Source: Acidobacteriota bacterium (GTDB lineage: Bacteria; Acidobacteriota; Terriglobia; Bryobacterales; Bryobacteraceae). Taken from it: a DNA stretch of 64,000 nt. Below, one piece after another: positions 51,609 through 60,629 of the stretch (its first letter is position 1; the number at the start of each line of letters is the position of its first letter). The notes below the pieces were generated by a model. The model was not told the DNA's origin, did no database searches, and saw nothing but the letters and a program-made list of their open reading frames with translations. The stretch covers positions 186,001 through 250,000 of the forward strand of contig JAFKEE010000023.1 in NCBI GenBank assembly GCA_017307505.1, in the 5' to 3' direction. Position numbers and translations under genes: made by a program.

Positions 51609-52813
51609 GCCAGGGCGGCCATATCGTCAAACCTAGCGGCAAACGCAAAACATGGGCGATCATCTACCGCGATCCTACAGGCGCCCAGCAGTGGGAAGGT
51701 AAATTCAAGAAGCGCAACGAGGCGCAGGCCCGACTGAACGAGATCCTCAGCACCATCGATAAGGGAACCTACGCGCGGCCGTCTTCCGTGACTTTTGAGA
51801 AGTTCGCAGAGGATTGGCTGGCTGGAAGGCGCCAGATCCGCGGCAGCACGGAATCAGGATACGGTTCGATCATCAACAAGCAACTTGTTCCGCGGCTCGG
51901 AGCGATTGCGGTATCGGCTCTGCGGTTCGAGCACGTTGACGCGGCGGTGAGCGGCATGATCGAAGACGAGCTTTCTTCGAAGACGATCCACAACACCGTG
52001 ACGCTGTTGCGGACGATGCTGGCCGGCAAGAGGGGGCCCAGCGCCATGCGACGCGGTTTCGCGTTCCAAGATCCAACACTGGGACTCGAACTTCCTCCGC
52101 TGGAATCACGCCGGATCACGCCGCCTACACCGGAGCAGGTCTGGGCGCTAATCGGGGCGGCGAAGGAGCTGGGCGGGCTCGGTTACGCGCTGGCCTATAT
52201 GGGAGCGTTTACCGGCGTGCGGCGGAATGAGGCTCTCGGGCTTCGGTTCAATGACATCGAGTGGTTTGGCAACGAGGTAAACGTGCGTCACGCAATCTCG
52301 AAGCGCCGTGGAACAGATGGCGCACACAAATGGGAGTGGCACGTTGGGCCGCCGAAGTCACGGAAATCGTTACGCCGCATCGCCGCGACCGAGAGCGTAA
52401 TGAAGATGTTGGCCGATTTGAAGGTCGGCAAACCAGACGGCGCTTTCATCTTCCCCGGCGATTGCAACGGCTTCATAGACCCGGACAAATTCGATGCCGA
52501 GGTTTGGAAGCCCATTGCAGAAAAGGCCGGCATGGCAGCCACGCGCTTTCATGACCTGCGACACTTCTTCGCCAGCCAGTTGATCGCCCAAGGCGAAACC
52601 GCCGCCTACGTTCGCGACCAGATGGGCCACTCCAGCATCAAGGTTACGTTCGACACCTACGGGCATCTATTCCCAGGCCGCGGCAAGGAAGCCAGCGCCC
52701 GCTACGAGAAGTCGATGGCCGACGCAAGGGTCCGGCACAAAGCGGAGGCCGGTGTTAGCAATCCGTTAGCAATTGATGGGGAAGGAGGGCCGGAAGGAAC
52801 CGTAACCAATTGA
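51605..52813 (+). CDS. int: Tyrosine recombinase (element integrase)
   Basis: A 402-residue tyrosine recombinase. An N-terminal arm-binding and SAM-like domain (about 60-165) is followed by the catalytic domain with R206 (T-G-V-R-R-N-E-A), a lysine near 251-254, H316-x-x-R319 (F-H-D-L-R-H), H342 (M-G-H-S) and the nucleophile Y352 (D-T-Y-G-H). All catalytic residues are present, so it should be active. Its stop codon lies within the inverted repeat that adjoins the tRNA gene, so the integrase gene marks the end of the element at this junction. Confidence 0.93.
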   Translation: MSQGGHIVKPSGKRKTWAIIYRDPTGAQQWEGKFKKRNEAQARLNEILSTIDKGTYARPSSVTFEKFAEDWLAGRRQIRGSTESGYGSIINKQLVPRLGAIAVSALRFEHVDAAVSGMIEDELSSKTIHNTVTLLRTMLAGKRGPSAMRRGFAFQDPTLGLELPPLESRRITPPTPEQVWALIGAAKELGGLGYALAYMGAFTGVRRNEALGLRFNDIEWFGNEVNVRHAISKRRGTDGAHKWEWHVGPPKSRKSLRRIAATESVMKMLADLKVGKPDGAFIFPGDCNGFIDPDKFDAEVWKPIAEKAGMAATRFHDLRHFFASQLIAQGETAAYVRDQMGHSSIKVTFDTYGHLFPGRGKEASARYEKSMADARVRHKAEAGVSNPLAIDGEGGPEGTVTN

Positions 52814-52819
52814 GGAAAT

Positions 52820-52824
<5 letters not shown>
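52804..52824. other. Putative attachment-site core (integrase-binding inverted repeat)
   Basis: AACCAATT (52804-52811) and AATTGGTT (52817-52824) are perfect inverted repeats separated by GAGGA. The left arm holds the start of the integrase stop codon; the right arm is the CCA end of the tRNA gene plus adjacent bases. This matches a core-type crossover site for a tyrosine recombinase at a tRNA 3' end. The matching repeat at the other end of the element was not found in the window. Confidence 0.65.
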
Positions 52825-52896
<72 letters not shown>

Positions 52897-53038
52897 ACAT
52901 GATGGTATCGCAGCGGGTGGCTAACGTCAATTTTTGGAGCGCTTTTTTCGCGGGTTGGAAAGGCGGAGGAAACGGCAACCGGAGCCACCAGGCGGCGAAG
53001 CCAGGGCGGAGCGAACGGAGTGCCCCGCCCTGCGGCCG

Positions 53039-53932
53039 CTAGGCTTTCACGTCGAAGACCTTCTCGGCGTATTCGCGGCTGCTCTTCAGGTTCACTTCCA
53101 GGCTTTTCGTCATCTGCGTTTCTTTGTCGTAGGCCAGTTCGACTACGAGATAGCCCTTGAACGAATTCTGCTTGAGGAACGCGGCCACGGCTGAGTAATC
53201 CACCTCGCCTTCCCCAAGCGCTTCGGTCCAGATGCCCTTCTGGGAATTGCGGAGATGCAAGGCTGCGAGGCGCGGGCCGGCCTCTTTGAGCAGGGTCATC
53301 GGATCCTGCCCGCCTCGCAGGACCCAATGCACGTCCAGACAGATCTCCACCAGTTTGGGATCCGTATTCTTCAGCATGTGACGCCATTCGCGGGCATCCT
53401 GGGCCATCTCCGCGTCGTGCTGGTGAAGCATCAGCCGGACTCCGGACTTTTTGAGATCCTTGGCCAATTTGTTCAGGTTCTCGGCCTGGAGTGCGAGTTC
53501 GGCGTCGGTCTTGGGTTCCTTATTGGGCTTGGGATTCGCGTTGAAGTTGATCAGGTCGAGGGGGCCGGCGGCCTTGACTCGCTTGGCCAGGGCGACGGTT
53601 TCCTGAATGGTCTGCTTGGCGCCTTCGGCAGTGTGCATCACTCCACCGTTGTAGACCACTGGACACTTCATGCGGCCCAGCATGAGGGCCTGGGCTGTAT
53701 TTGAGGCGACCTCGGGGGCGAAAAACTGGCTCACCAATTCCACAGTGCGGAAGCCGGCCTCCTTAAGCGTTTCGATCACTTCGGAGAAGTGGTCGTCAAT
53801 CTTCTGCCCGTGCAAGGCATAGACCTGGCTGAAGATATAAGCCTGAGCGGCGAGGATCGGTTCGTAGCCTGAGGCCCCGCTGGCCAGGGGGGCACAGGAG
53901 AGAGTCGCGAGGAATTCTCGGCGTCGCAGCAT
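53039..53932 (-). CDS. Xylose-isomerase-like TIM-barrel sugar isomerase/epimerase
   Basis: A 297-residue protein. The N-terminus M-L-R-R-R-E-F-L is a twin-arginine-type signal. The rest matches sugar phosphate isomerase/epimerase-like TIM barrels, with T-V-E-L-V-S-Q-F, H-Q-H-D-A-E-M, C-L-D-V-H-W-V and a C-terminal V-V-E-L-A-Y-D. Metal-binding glutamate, histidine and aspartate positions are therefore visible. Export of such barrels is common in Acidobacteriota and Planctomycetes, where they act on uncommon sugars. It is the first chromosomal gene beyond the tRNA. Confidence 0.82.
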   Translation of the reverse strand: MLRRREFLATLSCAPLASGASGYEPILAAQAYIFSQVYALHGQKIDDHFSEVIETLKEAGFRTVELVSQFFAPEVASNTAQALMLGRMKCPVVYNGGVMHTAEGAKQTIQETVALAKRVKAAGPLDLINFNANPKPNKEPKTDAELALQAENLNKLAKDLKKSGVRLMLHQHDAEMAQDAREWRHMLKNTDPKLVEICLDVHWVLRGGQDPMTLLKEAGPRLAALHLRNSQKGIWTEALGEGEVDYSAVAAFLKQNSFKGYLVVELAYDKETQMTKSLEVNLKSSREYAEKVFDVKA

Positions 53933-54093
53933 TGTTCAGACCTCCAAAGTGGGCGGTGGGCGGCAAGGAGTCCTGTTTCAGCTCACAGGGCACGCTATCA
54001 CCACCGGCCCGCCGGTGGCAAGGCCAAATAGATGCAAGAATCCGGCAACGCGAATTGATTCATAATACGTCTCAGATTGCGGTGTTTTCGGTT

Positions 54094-55773
54094 ATGCCCA
54101 ATAAGTTCGCCATTTGCTGCTTAGTTTTCATTTGCGCGGCCGGGGCGCAACAGGCACAGGAACCCACACAACAGAATCAGAAGCCGGCCAGCGTCGAAGG
54201 GGTCGTGGTGAACGATCTCACGAAGGAACCGCTGCGGCGGGCGGAGGTGACGCTGATGCAGGCGCGGCCGGGCACGCAGATGAGTCCGGGGCAGGTGCAT
54301 GCTGCCGTCACCGACGCGGAAGGCAAGTTCCGCGTGCAGGACCTCGAGGCCGGCCGTTACATCGTCAGCATCCGGAGACAGGGCTTTGTGTCCGCCCGTG
54401 GCTCCTCCAGCGGATCCGCCGCCAATCTTCAGGTGACGGCGGGTCAGGAGTTGAAGGGCCTGCGCTACGCGCTGGTGCCCCAGGCGGTCATCGCAGGCAA
54501 AGTGCTGGACGATGAGGGCGAGCCAGCCCAGGGCGTTCAAGTCATGGTGCTGAGCCAGCGCAGAACGCGCGGGAAGTTGACCTGGATGCCGGTAAGCCAG
54601 GCCATCCAAACCAACGACAAGGGCGAGTACAGGCTGGCCAATATCCAGACAGGCAAGTACATCCTCATGGCGCAGATCTGGCGTCAGGCAGCCCTCGAAG
54701 CAGCCACCGCGCAGCGGCCGGCCACCAACTTCGTGAGCACGTTTTATCCGGGTGTCACGGAGACGGGCCAGGCGACTGTGGTGGAGGCAACCGCCGGGTC
54801 GGAACTGACCGGGCTCGACATTACCTTGAAGCGTGCACCGGTCTTCCAGGTGCGGGGCAGGGTGCTGACGCCGGAGGGACAGCCTGCGAAGAACTTCCAC
54901 GTAGCAGTGGGTTCAAAGGAAGGAGGCTTTTTCGGCGCGGGCGGTCAGATGACGCGGATCCGCGACGATGGCGGGTTCGAGATGACGGGTGTCCCGAATG
55001 GCAACTGGCTGCTGATGGTCACCGGCGGCCGCGGAGGCGTCATGACGCCGGGTGACCAGCAGACTACAACCCTGCCGATCGAAGTGAACAATCAGGATGT
55101 CGAGGGTCTGGAGGTGAGGTTCTCTCTGCCCTTCAACCTGCAGGGCAGCATCGTGCTGGAGGCCGCGACAGAACAACAGAAGCCGGACCTGTCCACGTTC
55201 TCTGTCTCTCTGATTCCGGGCGCAACCACGGTGATGACGGGGAGCCGGCCGGCGCGCGTGCAGCCGGATGGGACGTTCACGCTGCCGGTGAACTCACCCG
55301 GAAATTACTACATCAATACTTTCAGCGGAGCGGCGTCCGGGCTCTACCTGGCTTCCATCAAGGTGGGCAATGAGGACTACCTTTATAGGGAAATAAACCT
55401 CAGCGGCTCGGCTGCGGGACCAGTGAAATTGGTGTTCCGTGGGGACGGAGGCAGGATCTCAGGCACCATCGACCTGCCGGAGGAGAAGAGAGGCCAGGGC
55501 GGCGGCATGGCGGTACTGATCCCCGCGGACAACGAGTTGAAGAATTCGACCATGGGTCGCAGCGTGCGGCAAGTGGATCAGAATGGTTCATTCCAGTTTG
55601 AATCCGTCCGGCCGGGTGAATACTATGTGGTGGCCACAACCGGCTCTGACTACGGCGCGGTGCAGGATATCGACCAGATGAAGGATTTCGAGAGCAAGGC
55701 GACCAAGGTCAAAGTAGCGGCGGGCGGAAGCACGAGCATCCAGGTAAAGCCTATTGAGCCAGCGGAGAAGTAA
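54094..55773 (+). CDS. Secreted carboxypeptidase-regulatory-like domain protein 1
   Basis: A 559-residue exported protein (signal ends near A-A-G-A-Q) with several beta-sandwich repeats of the carboxypeptidase-regulatory type. Marks are V-E-G-V-V-V-N-D, A-G-K-V-L-D-D-E-G-E-P and V-R-G-R-V-L-T-P-E-G, each followed by a D-A/N-x-G-x-F/Y-R strand. It is the first of three tandem paralogues in one direction, probably surface or periplasmic binding proteins. The start was chosen at the internal ATG leading into the signal peptide, as the longer frame is not signal-like. Confidence 0.75.
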   Translation: MPNKFAICCLVFICAAGAQQAQEPTQQNQKPASVEGVVVNDLTKEPLRRAEVTLMQARPGTQMSPGQVHAAVTDAEGKFRVQDLEAGRYIVSIRRQGFVSARGSSSGSAANLQVTAGQELKGLRYALVPQAVIAGKVLDDEGEPAQGVQVMVLSQRRTRGKLTWMPVSQAIQTNDKGEYRLANIQTGKYILMAQIWRQAALEAATAQRPATNFVSTFYPGVTETGQATVVEATAGSELTGLDITLKRAPVFQVRGRVLTPEGQPAKNFHVAVGSKEGGFFGAGGQMTRIRDDGGFEMTGVPNGNWLLMVTGGRGGVMTPGDQQTTTLPIEVNNQDVEGLEVRFSLPFNLQGSIVLEAATEQQKPDLSTFSVSLIPGATTVMTGSRPARVQPDGTFTLPVNSPGNYYINTFSGAASGLYLASIKVGNEDYLYREINLSGSAAGPVKLVFRGDGGRISGTIDLPEEKRGQGGGMAVLIPADNELKNSTMGRSVRQVDQNGSFQFESVRPGEYYVVATTGSDYGAVQDIDQMKDFESKATKVKVAAGGSTSIQVKPIEPAEK

Positions 55774-55785
55774 GTGGTCTCGGCC

Positions 55786-57411
55786 ATGAGAGCGGTGTGC
55801 CTGCCGGTGCTGGTTCTGGGCAGCCTGGGCCTGCTGGCGCAGAGTCCGGAGGCTGAGCAGCTTTGCACGGTGGAAGGCACCGTCGTCGATGCGCGTACGC
55901 GCGCCGGGATTCCGGGCGTGCAGGTAACGGCCATGATGTCCTGGGACCGGGGAGAGAAGACGCGCTCTTCGGGGATGGGCGGGTTCACGGACAGTAGTGG
56001 CAGGTTCCGCCTGACGAAGCTGAAGCCGGGCCAGTACTGGTTATCCTCCGAGAAGGCGGATTTCGCACCGACGCACCGGCGGCCCGTGCTCCTCCCCGTA
56101 TTGGAAGCGGGGCGGGAACTGAAGGGCGTGCGCATCGAACTGCAGCCCCTGGCGACCCTCAGCGGACGGGTGGTGGACGAGAACGGCGACCCTGTCGCCG
56201 GAGCGACTGTGGAACTCACGGCCCGCGCCGGCCGGCTCAACCGGCTATCGGTCGCATCCACAGGCGGGGCGGCCACCAGCGACGACCGGGGCATGTTCCT
56301 GATTCACCGTGCCTCGCCGGGCCGATACCTTTTGTCGGCCACGCATATGGAATCGCGCAATGTGATCTACCCGCTTCGCGGCGGCGGGGTCAGCGGCTAT
56401 GTGAGGACCTTTCTCCCGGGCGTCTCGGATCCGGAACAGGCGCAGTGGCTGGACGTGACGCCCGGATCGGAGCAGAGCGGCCTGGTAATTCAATTGCGGC
56501 GGGAGCCGGTCTACCGGGTCCGGGGGCTTGCCGTGGATGAAAGCGGTGCGCCGGTGCCGCGCTTCGTAGTCAGTGTACTGACCGCCCTGGGCATTGTGCC
56601 CCTGCAGAATAGGACCTTCCTGAACGGCCAGTTCGAGATCGAGGGGCTGCGGCCGGGCGAGTATTGGCTGCTGGCCCGCTCGGTGGCAATGGGCGACAGG
56701 GGGCAAAGCGCCCGGATGGCCCTGAATCTGGGCCAGGGCGACGTCGACAATCTCCAGATCCGGCTCTCCGCCGGGATGCGGCTGCCGGCGACCGCGGTTC
56801 TGGAAGGATCCACAGGGATGAAGCCGGACTGGCAGCGGGTCGAGGTCGTGCCCACGTATTCCGGGCCGCTGGGGCCGGCCACCGACCCGCGAGTCAGGCC
56901 TGCTGCAGACGGCTCCTTCGTCCTGGAGATAACTGGCTCAGGATCTGTGTGGTTCAAAGTATCCGGCCAGCCTGCCGCCGGCACGTATCTGGCTGAAATT
57001 CGCAGCGGCACGGAGAACCTGCTGGATCGCGAAGTGGACGTCTCCGGCGGGCTGCAGAGCCCGCTGCGTCTCGTCTTTCGCACCGGCAGCGCCCGGCTCA
57101 GCGGCCAGGTGGAAGATTCCAGCGGCCGGCCAGCCGCGGCAGGCGCCAGTGTGCTGGCTTTCGACGCGGAGGCAGCCAAGAGGAGCATCGGATTCCCCCA
57201 CAGCACGAGTGTCAGAGCGGACGGGTCCTTTGATCTGGAGGAACTACCGCCTTCGGATTACCTGGTCTACGCGACGCTGGACGAGGAATGGCCTTCCGTT
57301 GGCTTGATCCAGACACCGGAGGACCTGGAACAACGCGCGGCCAGAATCCATCTGGCGGCGGGTGGAACACAGTCGGTGCGATTGAAGCTGCCCGAGGATA
57401 AGGCGAAGTGA
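55786..57411 (+). CDS. Secreted carboxypeptidase-regulatory-like domain protein 2
   Basis: A 541-residue paralogue of the preceding protein. It has a signal peptide (L-G-L-L-A-Q), then V-E-G-T-V-V-D-A-R, L-S-G-R-V-V-D-E-N-G-D-P and V-R-G-L-A-V-D-E-S-G repeats, and a C-terminal L-S-G-Q-V-E-D-S-S-G-R-P unit. The ATG is 12 bases after the previous stop (a GTG 4 codons earlier is possible). It ends in a GTGA overlap with the third paralogue, so the three are one transcription unit. Confidence 0.75.
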   Translation: MRAVCLPVLVLGSLGLLAQSPEAEQLCTVEGTVVDARTRAGIPGVQVTAMMSWDRGEKTRSSGMGGFTDSSGRFRLTKLKPGQYWLSSEKADFAPTHRRPVLLPVLEAGRELKGVRIELQPLATLSGRVVDENGDPVAGATVELTARAGRLNRLSVASTGGAATSDDRGMFLIHRASPGRYLLSATHMESRNVIYPLRGGGVSGYVRTFLPGVSDPEQAQWLDVTPGSEQSGLVIQLRREPVYRVRGLAVDESGAPVPRFVVSVLTALGIVPLQNRTFLNGQFEIEGLRPGEYWLLARSVAMGDRGQSARMALNLGQGDVDNLQIRLSAGMRLPATAVLEGSTGMKPDWQRVEVVPTYSGPLGPATDPRVRPAADGSFVLEITGSGSVWFKVSGQPAAGTYLAEIRSGTENLLDREVDVSGGLQSPLRLVFRTGSARLSGQVEDSSGRPAAAGASVLAFDAEAAKRSIGFPHSTSVRADGSFDLEELPPSDYLVYATLDEEWPSVGLIQTPEDLEQRAARIHLAAGGTQSVRLKLPEDKAK

Positions 57412-59015
57412 GGCTGCTCTGGCTGGTGTTGCTGGCTGGCGCCTTGGCTGCGGCGCAGTATGGTCCCTGCACGGCCACGGGCGTGGTGGTGCAGGAGGGC
57501 TCCGGACAGGGTGTTCCGCGAGCCAGGCTGCTTTTCACCCCGGCCACGCGGCCCGGCAGCGTCACCCTGGGTTATTTCACAGATGATGAGGGGCGCTTTG
57601 AAGCGTTCGGATTGGAGCCAGCCAGCTACTCGCTCAGCGTACAGAAGACGGGCTTCGCGGACACTTCACGCGACGCCGCCGGCGGTGGTGACGAGCCCCT
57701 GCGGCTGGGCGGCCGGTGCGATGTGAAGGGATTGCAGTACGTGTTGGCGCCGGCGGCGGTGATCTCAGGACGCATTCTGGACCGAAACGGAGTGCCGCAA
57801 GGCATTACGTCGGTGGACGCCCTGCGCCGGGGCTGGCTGAACGGCCGCTGGCAGTTCCGCAAGGTGGCAAGTGCGCTTTCCGACGGGCAGGGGCGGTACA
57901 GAATCGCACGGGTGCCGATGGGCACTTATGTTCTGCGCGTTCACCCTCCGGCTCCCGTGACGGTGAAATACGGAGAGGGGAGCGGATTCACGCAGGTGTC
58001 GGCTCCGGCGTATTATCCGGGCGTATACGAATCGTCGAAGGCCCAATTGATCCATGTCCGTGGGCCCGGCGAGATGGGCGGCTTCGACTTCGGTCCGCTG
58101 ATGACTCAATTGCTGCGCGTCGAAGGCCGTGTAACCGGCCTGGAAGGGCAGATGGTTCCTCAGCAATGCCGCGTCGCCCTGCGACCCTCGGATCTGACCG
58201 ATGCTCGCGAGTACTTGGCAGGCTGTCAACCAGAGAGTGGCAACTTCGCCTTCGCCGAGATTCCACCCGGCAGTTATCACCTCAACGCCTATGCCGCCGA
58301 CGCCGAGAATGTCGCCAGTGCGGTCCGCGAGTTGGATTTGCAGGGCAGCGACGTCACCGGGCTCACTCTGGCCATGGAGCCGCCGTCGACAGTAAGAGGC
58401 CGAGCAATCCTTACCGGCGGCGCTCCACCGCCTAACGGAGCCTGGCTGAAGCTGAAACCTGTCAGCGCGGCGCCGGCCATCGACGACGCCAGCCCGATCG
58501 GCGCCGGCGGCCAACTGGAGTTCAGCATGGTGCTGCACGACCGCTACCGCCTCTCGGCCGGCAGCAATCAGTCGAATTTATACCTGCAGTCCGTCCTGGC
58601 CGACGGCAAACCCGTCGAGGGCACCCTGCTGGATTGGACCGCGCATCCTCCAGACCGGCTGGAGGTGGTGCTTGGCCAGGATGGCGGCAGCGTGGAGGGC
58701 GTCGTTCGAGGAGCCTTCACGCAGCCTGTGCGAGGCTTCTATGTCGTGCTCGTGCCGGCTGACATGTCCAAACTGGCGGGCGCAGAACTGCTGACGCAAC
58801 CAACCCAGACTAACGGGGCGTTTCAGATTACGAATGTTCCACCCGGGGACTATTACGCGTATTCGTTTGCATTCCTGGCGCGCGACCGCGTCAACGACCC
58901 AGCCATGCTTTCGGATCCGCTTTGGGTGCCGGGCTACCGGGGCCAGCCCGCTGCGCTGCATGTAGCGCCATACGGCTCCACGAAGATTGATCTGCCGCCG
59001 CAGCCACTGCCTTGA
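57408..59015 (+). CDS. Secreted carboxypeptidase-regulatory-like domain protein 3
   Basis: A 535-residue paralogue starting at a GTG inside the previous stop codon. A short signal (L-A-G-A-L-A-A-A-Q) precedes the repeat series, with T-G-V-V-V-Q-E-G-S-G and I-S-G-R-I-L-D-R-N-G. It differs from the others by cysteine pairs (for example C-T-A-T-G and G-G-R-C-D) that may form disulfides outside the cytoplasm. No enzymatic residues are seen. The function is unknown; binding of peptide or carbohydrate is the family expectation. Confidence 0.72.
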   Translation: MRLLWLVLLAGALAAAQYGPCTATGVVVQEGSGQGVPRARLLFTPATRPGSVTLGYFTDDEGRFEAFGLEPASYSLSVQKTGFADTSRDAAGGGDEPLRLGGRCDVKGLQYVLAPAAVISGRILDRNGVPQGITSVDALRRGWLNGRWQFRKVASALSDGQGRYRIARVPMGTYVLRVHPPAPVTVKYGEGSGFTQVSAPAYYPGVYESSKAQLIHVRGPGEMGGFDFGPLMTQLLRVEGRVTGLEGQMVPQQCRVALRPSDLTDAREYLAGCQPESGNFAFAEIPPGSYHLNAYAADAENVASAVRELDLQGSDVTGLTLAMEPPSTVRGRAILTGGAPPPNGAWLKLKPVSAAPAIDDASPIGAGGQLEFSMVLHDRYRLSAGSNQSNLYLQSVLADGKPVEGTLLDWTAHPPDRLEVVLGQDGGSVEGVVRGAFTQPVRGFYVVLVPADMSKLAGAELLTQPTQTNGAFQITNVPPGDYYAYSFAFLARDRVNDPAMLSDPLWVPGYRGQPAALHVAPYGSTKIDLPPQPLP

Positions 59016-59055
59016 CATCGCAATGCGGCGTGCGTGGGCGTATCCTGAAGGCGGA

Positions 59056-59751
59056 ATGAGACTCTGGCCCCGACATCCCTCGGCGATCCCACTCTGCCTG
59101 GCTGCCGCGGTGGAAGCCCAGGACTGGGCCGCCTTGCGTGAACACATGGTCAGGACGCAGATTGAGCGGCGCGATGTCCGCGACCCGGCGGTACTCAAAG
59201 CCTTGCGTGCCACCCCCCGCCACCTCTTCGTCCCGGAGAATGTCCGGAGTTCCGCCTACGAAGACCGGCCGCTGCCCATCGGGTACGGCCAGACGATCTC
59301 CCAGCCGTATATTGTGGGGTCGATGTCGGACCTGCTGGAGATCCAGCCGTCGCACAAGGTATTGGAAATCGGCACAGGCAGTGGCTATCAGGCCGCCATC
59401 CTTTCCCAACTCGCCAGGCAGGTGTTCAGCATTGAGATCGTGGACGCCCTGGCGAAACAGAGCGCGCGGACCCTACGCGAACTCGGCTACCGCAACGTGA
59501 CCGTGCGCTCCGGCGACGGCTACCTGGGCTGGCCGGAAGAAGCTCCGTTCGACCGCATCATCCTGACCGCCGCGCCCCCCGACATGGTGCAGGCTCTGGT
59601 AAATCAGCTGCGCAATGGCGGACGTCTGATCGCGCCCATCGGCGTCGGCAGCCAGGTGCTGGTGATTGTCGATAAGGATGCCCAGGGGCGCACCCAGCAG
59701 CACACCCGCTATGGCGTGGCTTTCGTGCCCATGGTGCCCGGGAAGAAGTGA
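59056..59751 (+). CDS. pcm: Protein-L-isoaspartate O-methyltransferase
   Basis: A 231-residue methyltransferase that repairs isoaspartyl damage. It has the P-R-H-L-F-V-P-E segment, the P-I-G-Y-G-Q-T-I-S-Q-P-Y-I-V motif and SAM motif I V-L-E-I-G-T-G-S-G-Y-Q-A-A. A late R-I-I-L-T-A-A-P motif is present as in the family. The N-terminal 20 residues look like a cleavable signal (P-L-C-L-A-A-A-V-E-A-Q), so an exported form is likely, which is unusual because SAM is cytoplasmic. The ATG follows AAGGCGGA. Confidence 0.88.
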   Translation: MRLWPRHPSAIPLCLAAAVEAQDWAALREHMVRTQIERRDVRDPAVLKALRATPRHLFVPENVRSSAYEDRPLPIGYGQTISQPYIVGSMSDLLEIQPSHKVLEIGTGSGYQAAILSQLARQVFSIEIVDALAKQSARTLRELGYRNVTVRSGDGYLGWPEEAPFDRIILTAAPPDMVQALVNQLRNGGRLIAPIGVGSQVLVIVDKDAQGRTQQHTRYGVAFVPMVPGKK

Positions 59752-60591
59752 TCAGTCCAGGTCCCGCTGCACGTTGACCCGCATGTAAAACAAGCGGAAG
59801 CCGCAGCGTTCGTAGTTGCGATGGGATGCCGTCCCTGGCACGACACACGCCATGGCATAGTCGCAGCCGGCGCGCGCGGCCAGGGCAACGCGATGGCGGA
59901 TCAGGGCGGTCTGCAGCCCCTGCCCGCGGGCCTCGGCGAGCGTAGAGTCGCCGAACAGCATTGCCATGCGGTTGTGGATCGCCATGGCCGCCGCACCCTT
60001 GGGCTCACCCGCAATCTCGCCGAAGAAGCTGTCGCCTACCGAAGTCATGTTCATGAGAACTTCCACGGCATCTTCCGGCATGTCAACAACTCCGCCAAAA
60101 CCGCGCATGACCAGGCGGCACCACTCCGCATACCGGTCTCCGGCAGTGACCGTGACACCAAGAGGAGCCGGCACGACATAATCGGCATTCGAGGAGTCAA
60201 CAGGCCGCAACATGAGGTTGTTGAACTCGATGATGCGGTAGCCGCGCCCCATCACCTGCTCCACAACCGACGCATCAGCCAGGGGACAAAGGTCAATCAG
60301 CGACGCGCTGCCACGGCTCCGGAAGAACTCCTCCATGCGATCGAACTCTTCGCTGGAAACGCTGCCGGCCATGCCGATGCCGAGTGCATGGGTCATGGGG
60401 GATCCGACGCCGGCGAAGACGGCACATCCGCCGGCCACTGGTATGGCCTCCAGGGAGCCTGGCCGCGCCTTGCCTACCAGCGCGAAACCGTTGGCGGCCT
60501 CGGCGGCTTCCGTGCGCCGGGCCAGGGTGAGATCGGCGGTGGAAAAAGGGAACTGCACCGCTCTAGTATAATCGGCTGATTCTGGAACCAT
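59752..60591 (-). CDS. GNAT-family acetyltransferase
   Basis: A 279-residue protein whose C-terminal 100 residues have the GNAT fold: the F-G-D-S-T-L-A-E-A-R-G-Q-G-L-Q motif for acetyl-CoA binding, then N-Y-E-R-C-G-F-R-L-F-Y. The N-terminal half is a second, degenerate domain. The substrate is unknown. The ATG used has a poorly spaced GGAG. A GTG at 60558 is an alternative, since a TATACT box on this strand (60565-60570) would give a transcript beginning exactly there. Confidence 0.72.
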   Translation of the reverse strand: MVPESADYTRAVQFPFSTADLTLARRTEAAEAANGFALVGKARPGSLEAIPVAGGCAVFAGVGSPMTHALGIGMAGSVSSEEFDRMEEFFRSRGSASLIDLCPLADASVVEQVMGRGYRIIEFNNLMLRPVDSSNADYVVPAPLGVTVTAGDRYAEWCRLVMRGFGGVVDMPEDAVEVLMNMTSVGDSFFGEIAGEPKGAAAMAIHNRMAMLFGDSTLAEARGQGLQTALIRHRVALAARAGCDYAMACVVPGTASHRNYERCGFRLFYMRVNVQRDLD

Positions 60592-60629
60592 CACTCCCGC
60601 AACTGGAGCAACGGCTGGGCCTGTGGGAC

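Noticed and set aside
1-52800. Second attachment repeat within the window
   Set aside because: No copy of the tRNA 3' segment was noticed by eye, so the element is assumed to extend past the left edge; a sequence search is needed to be certain.
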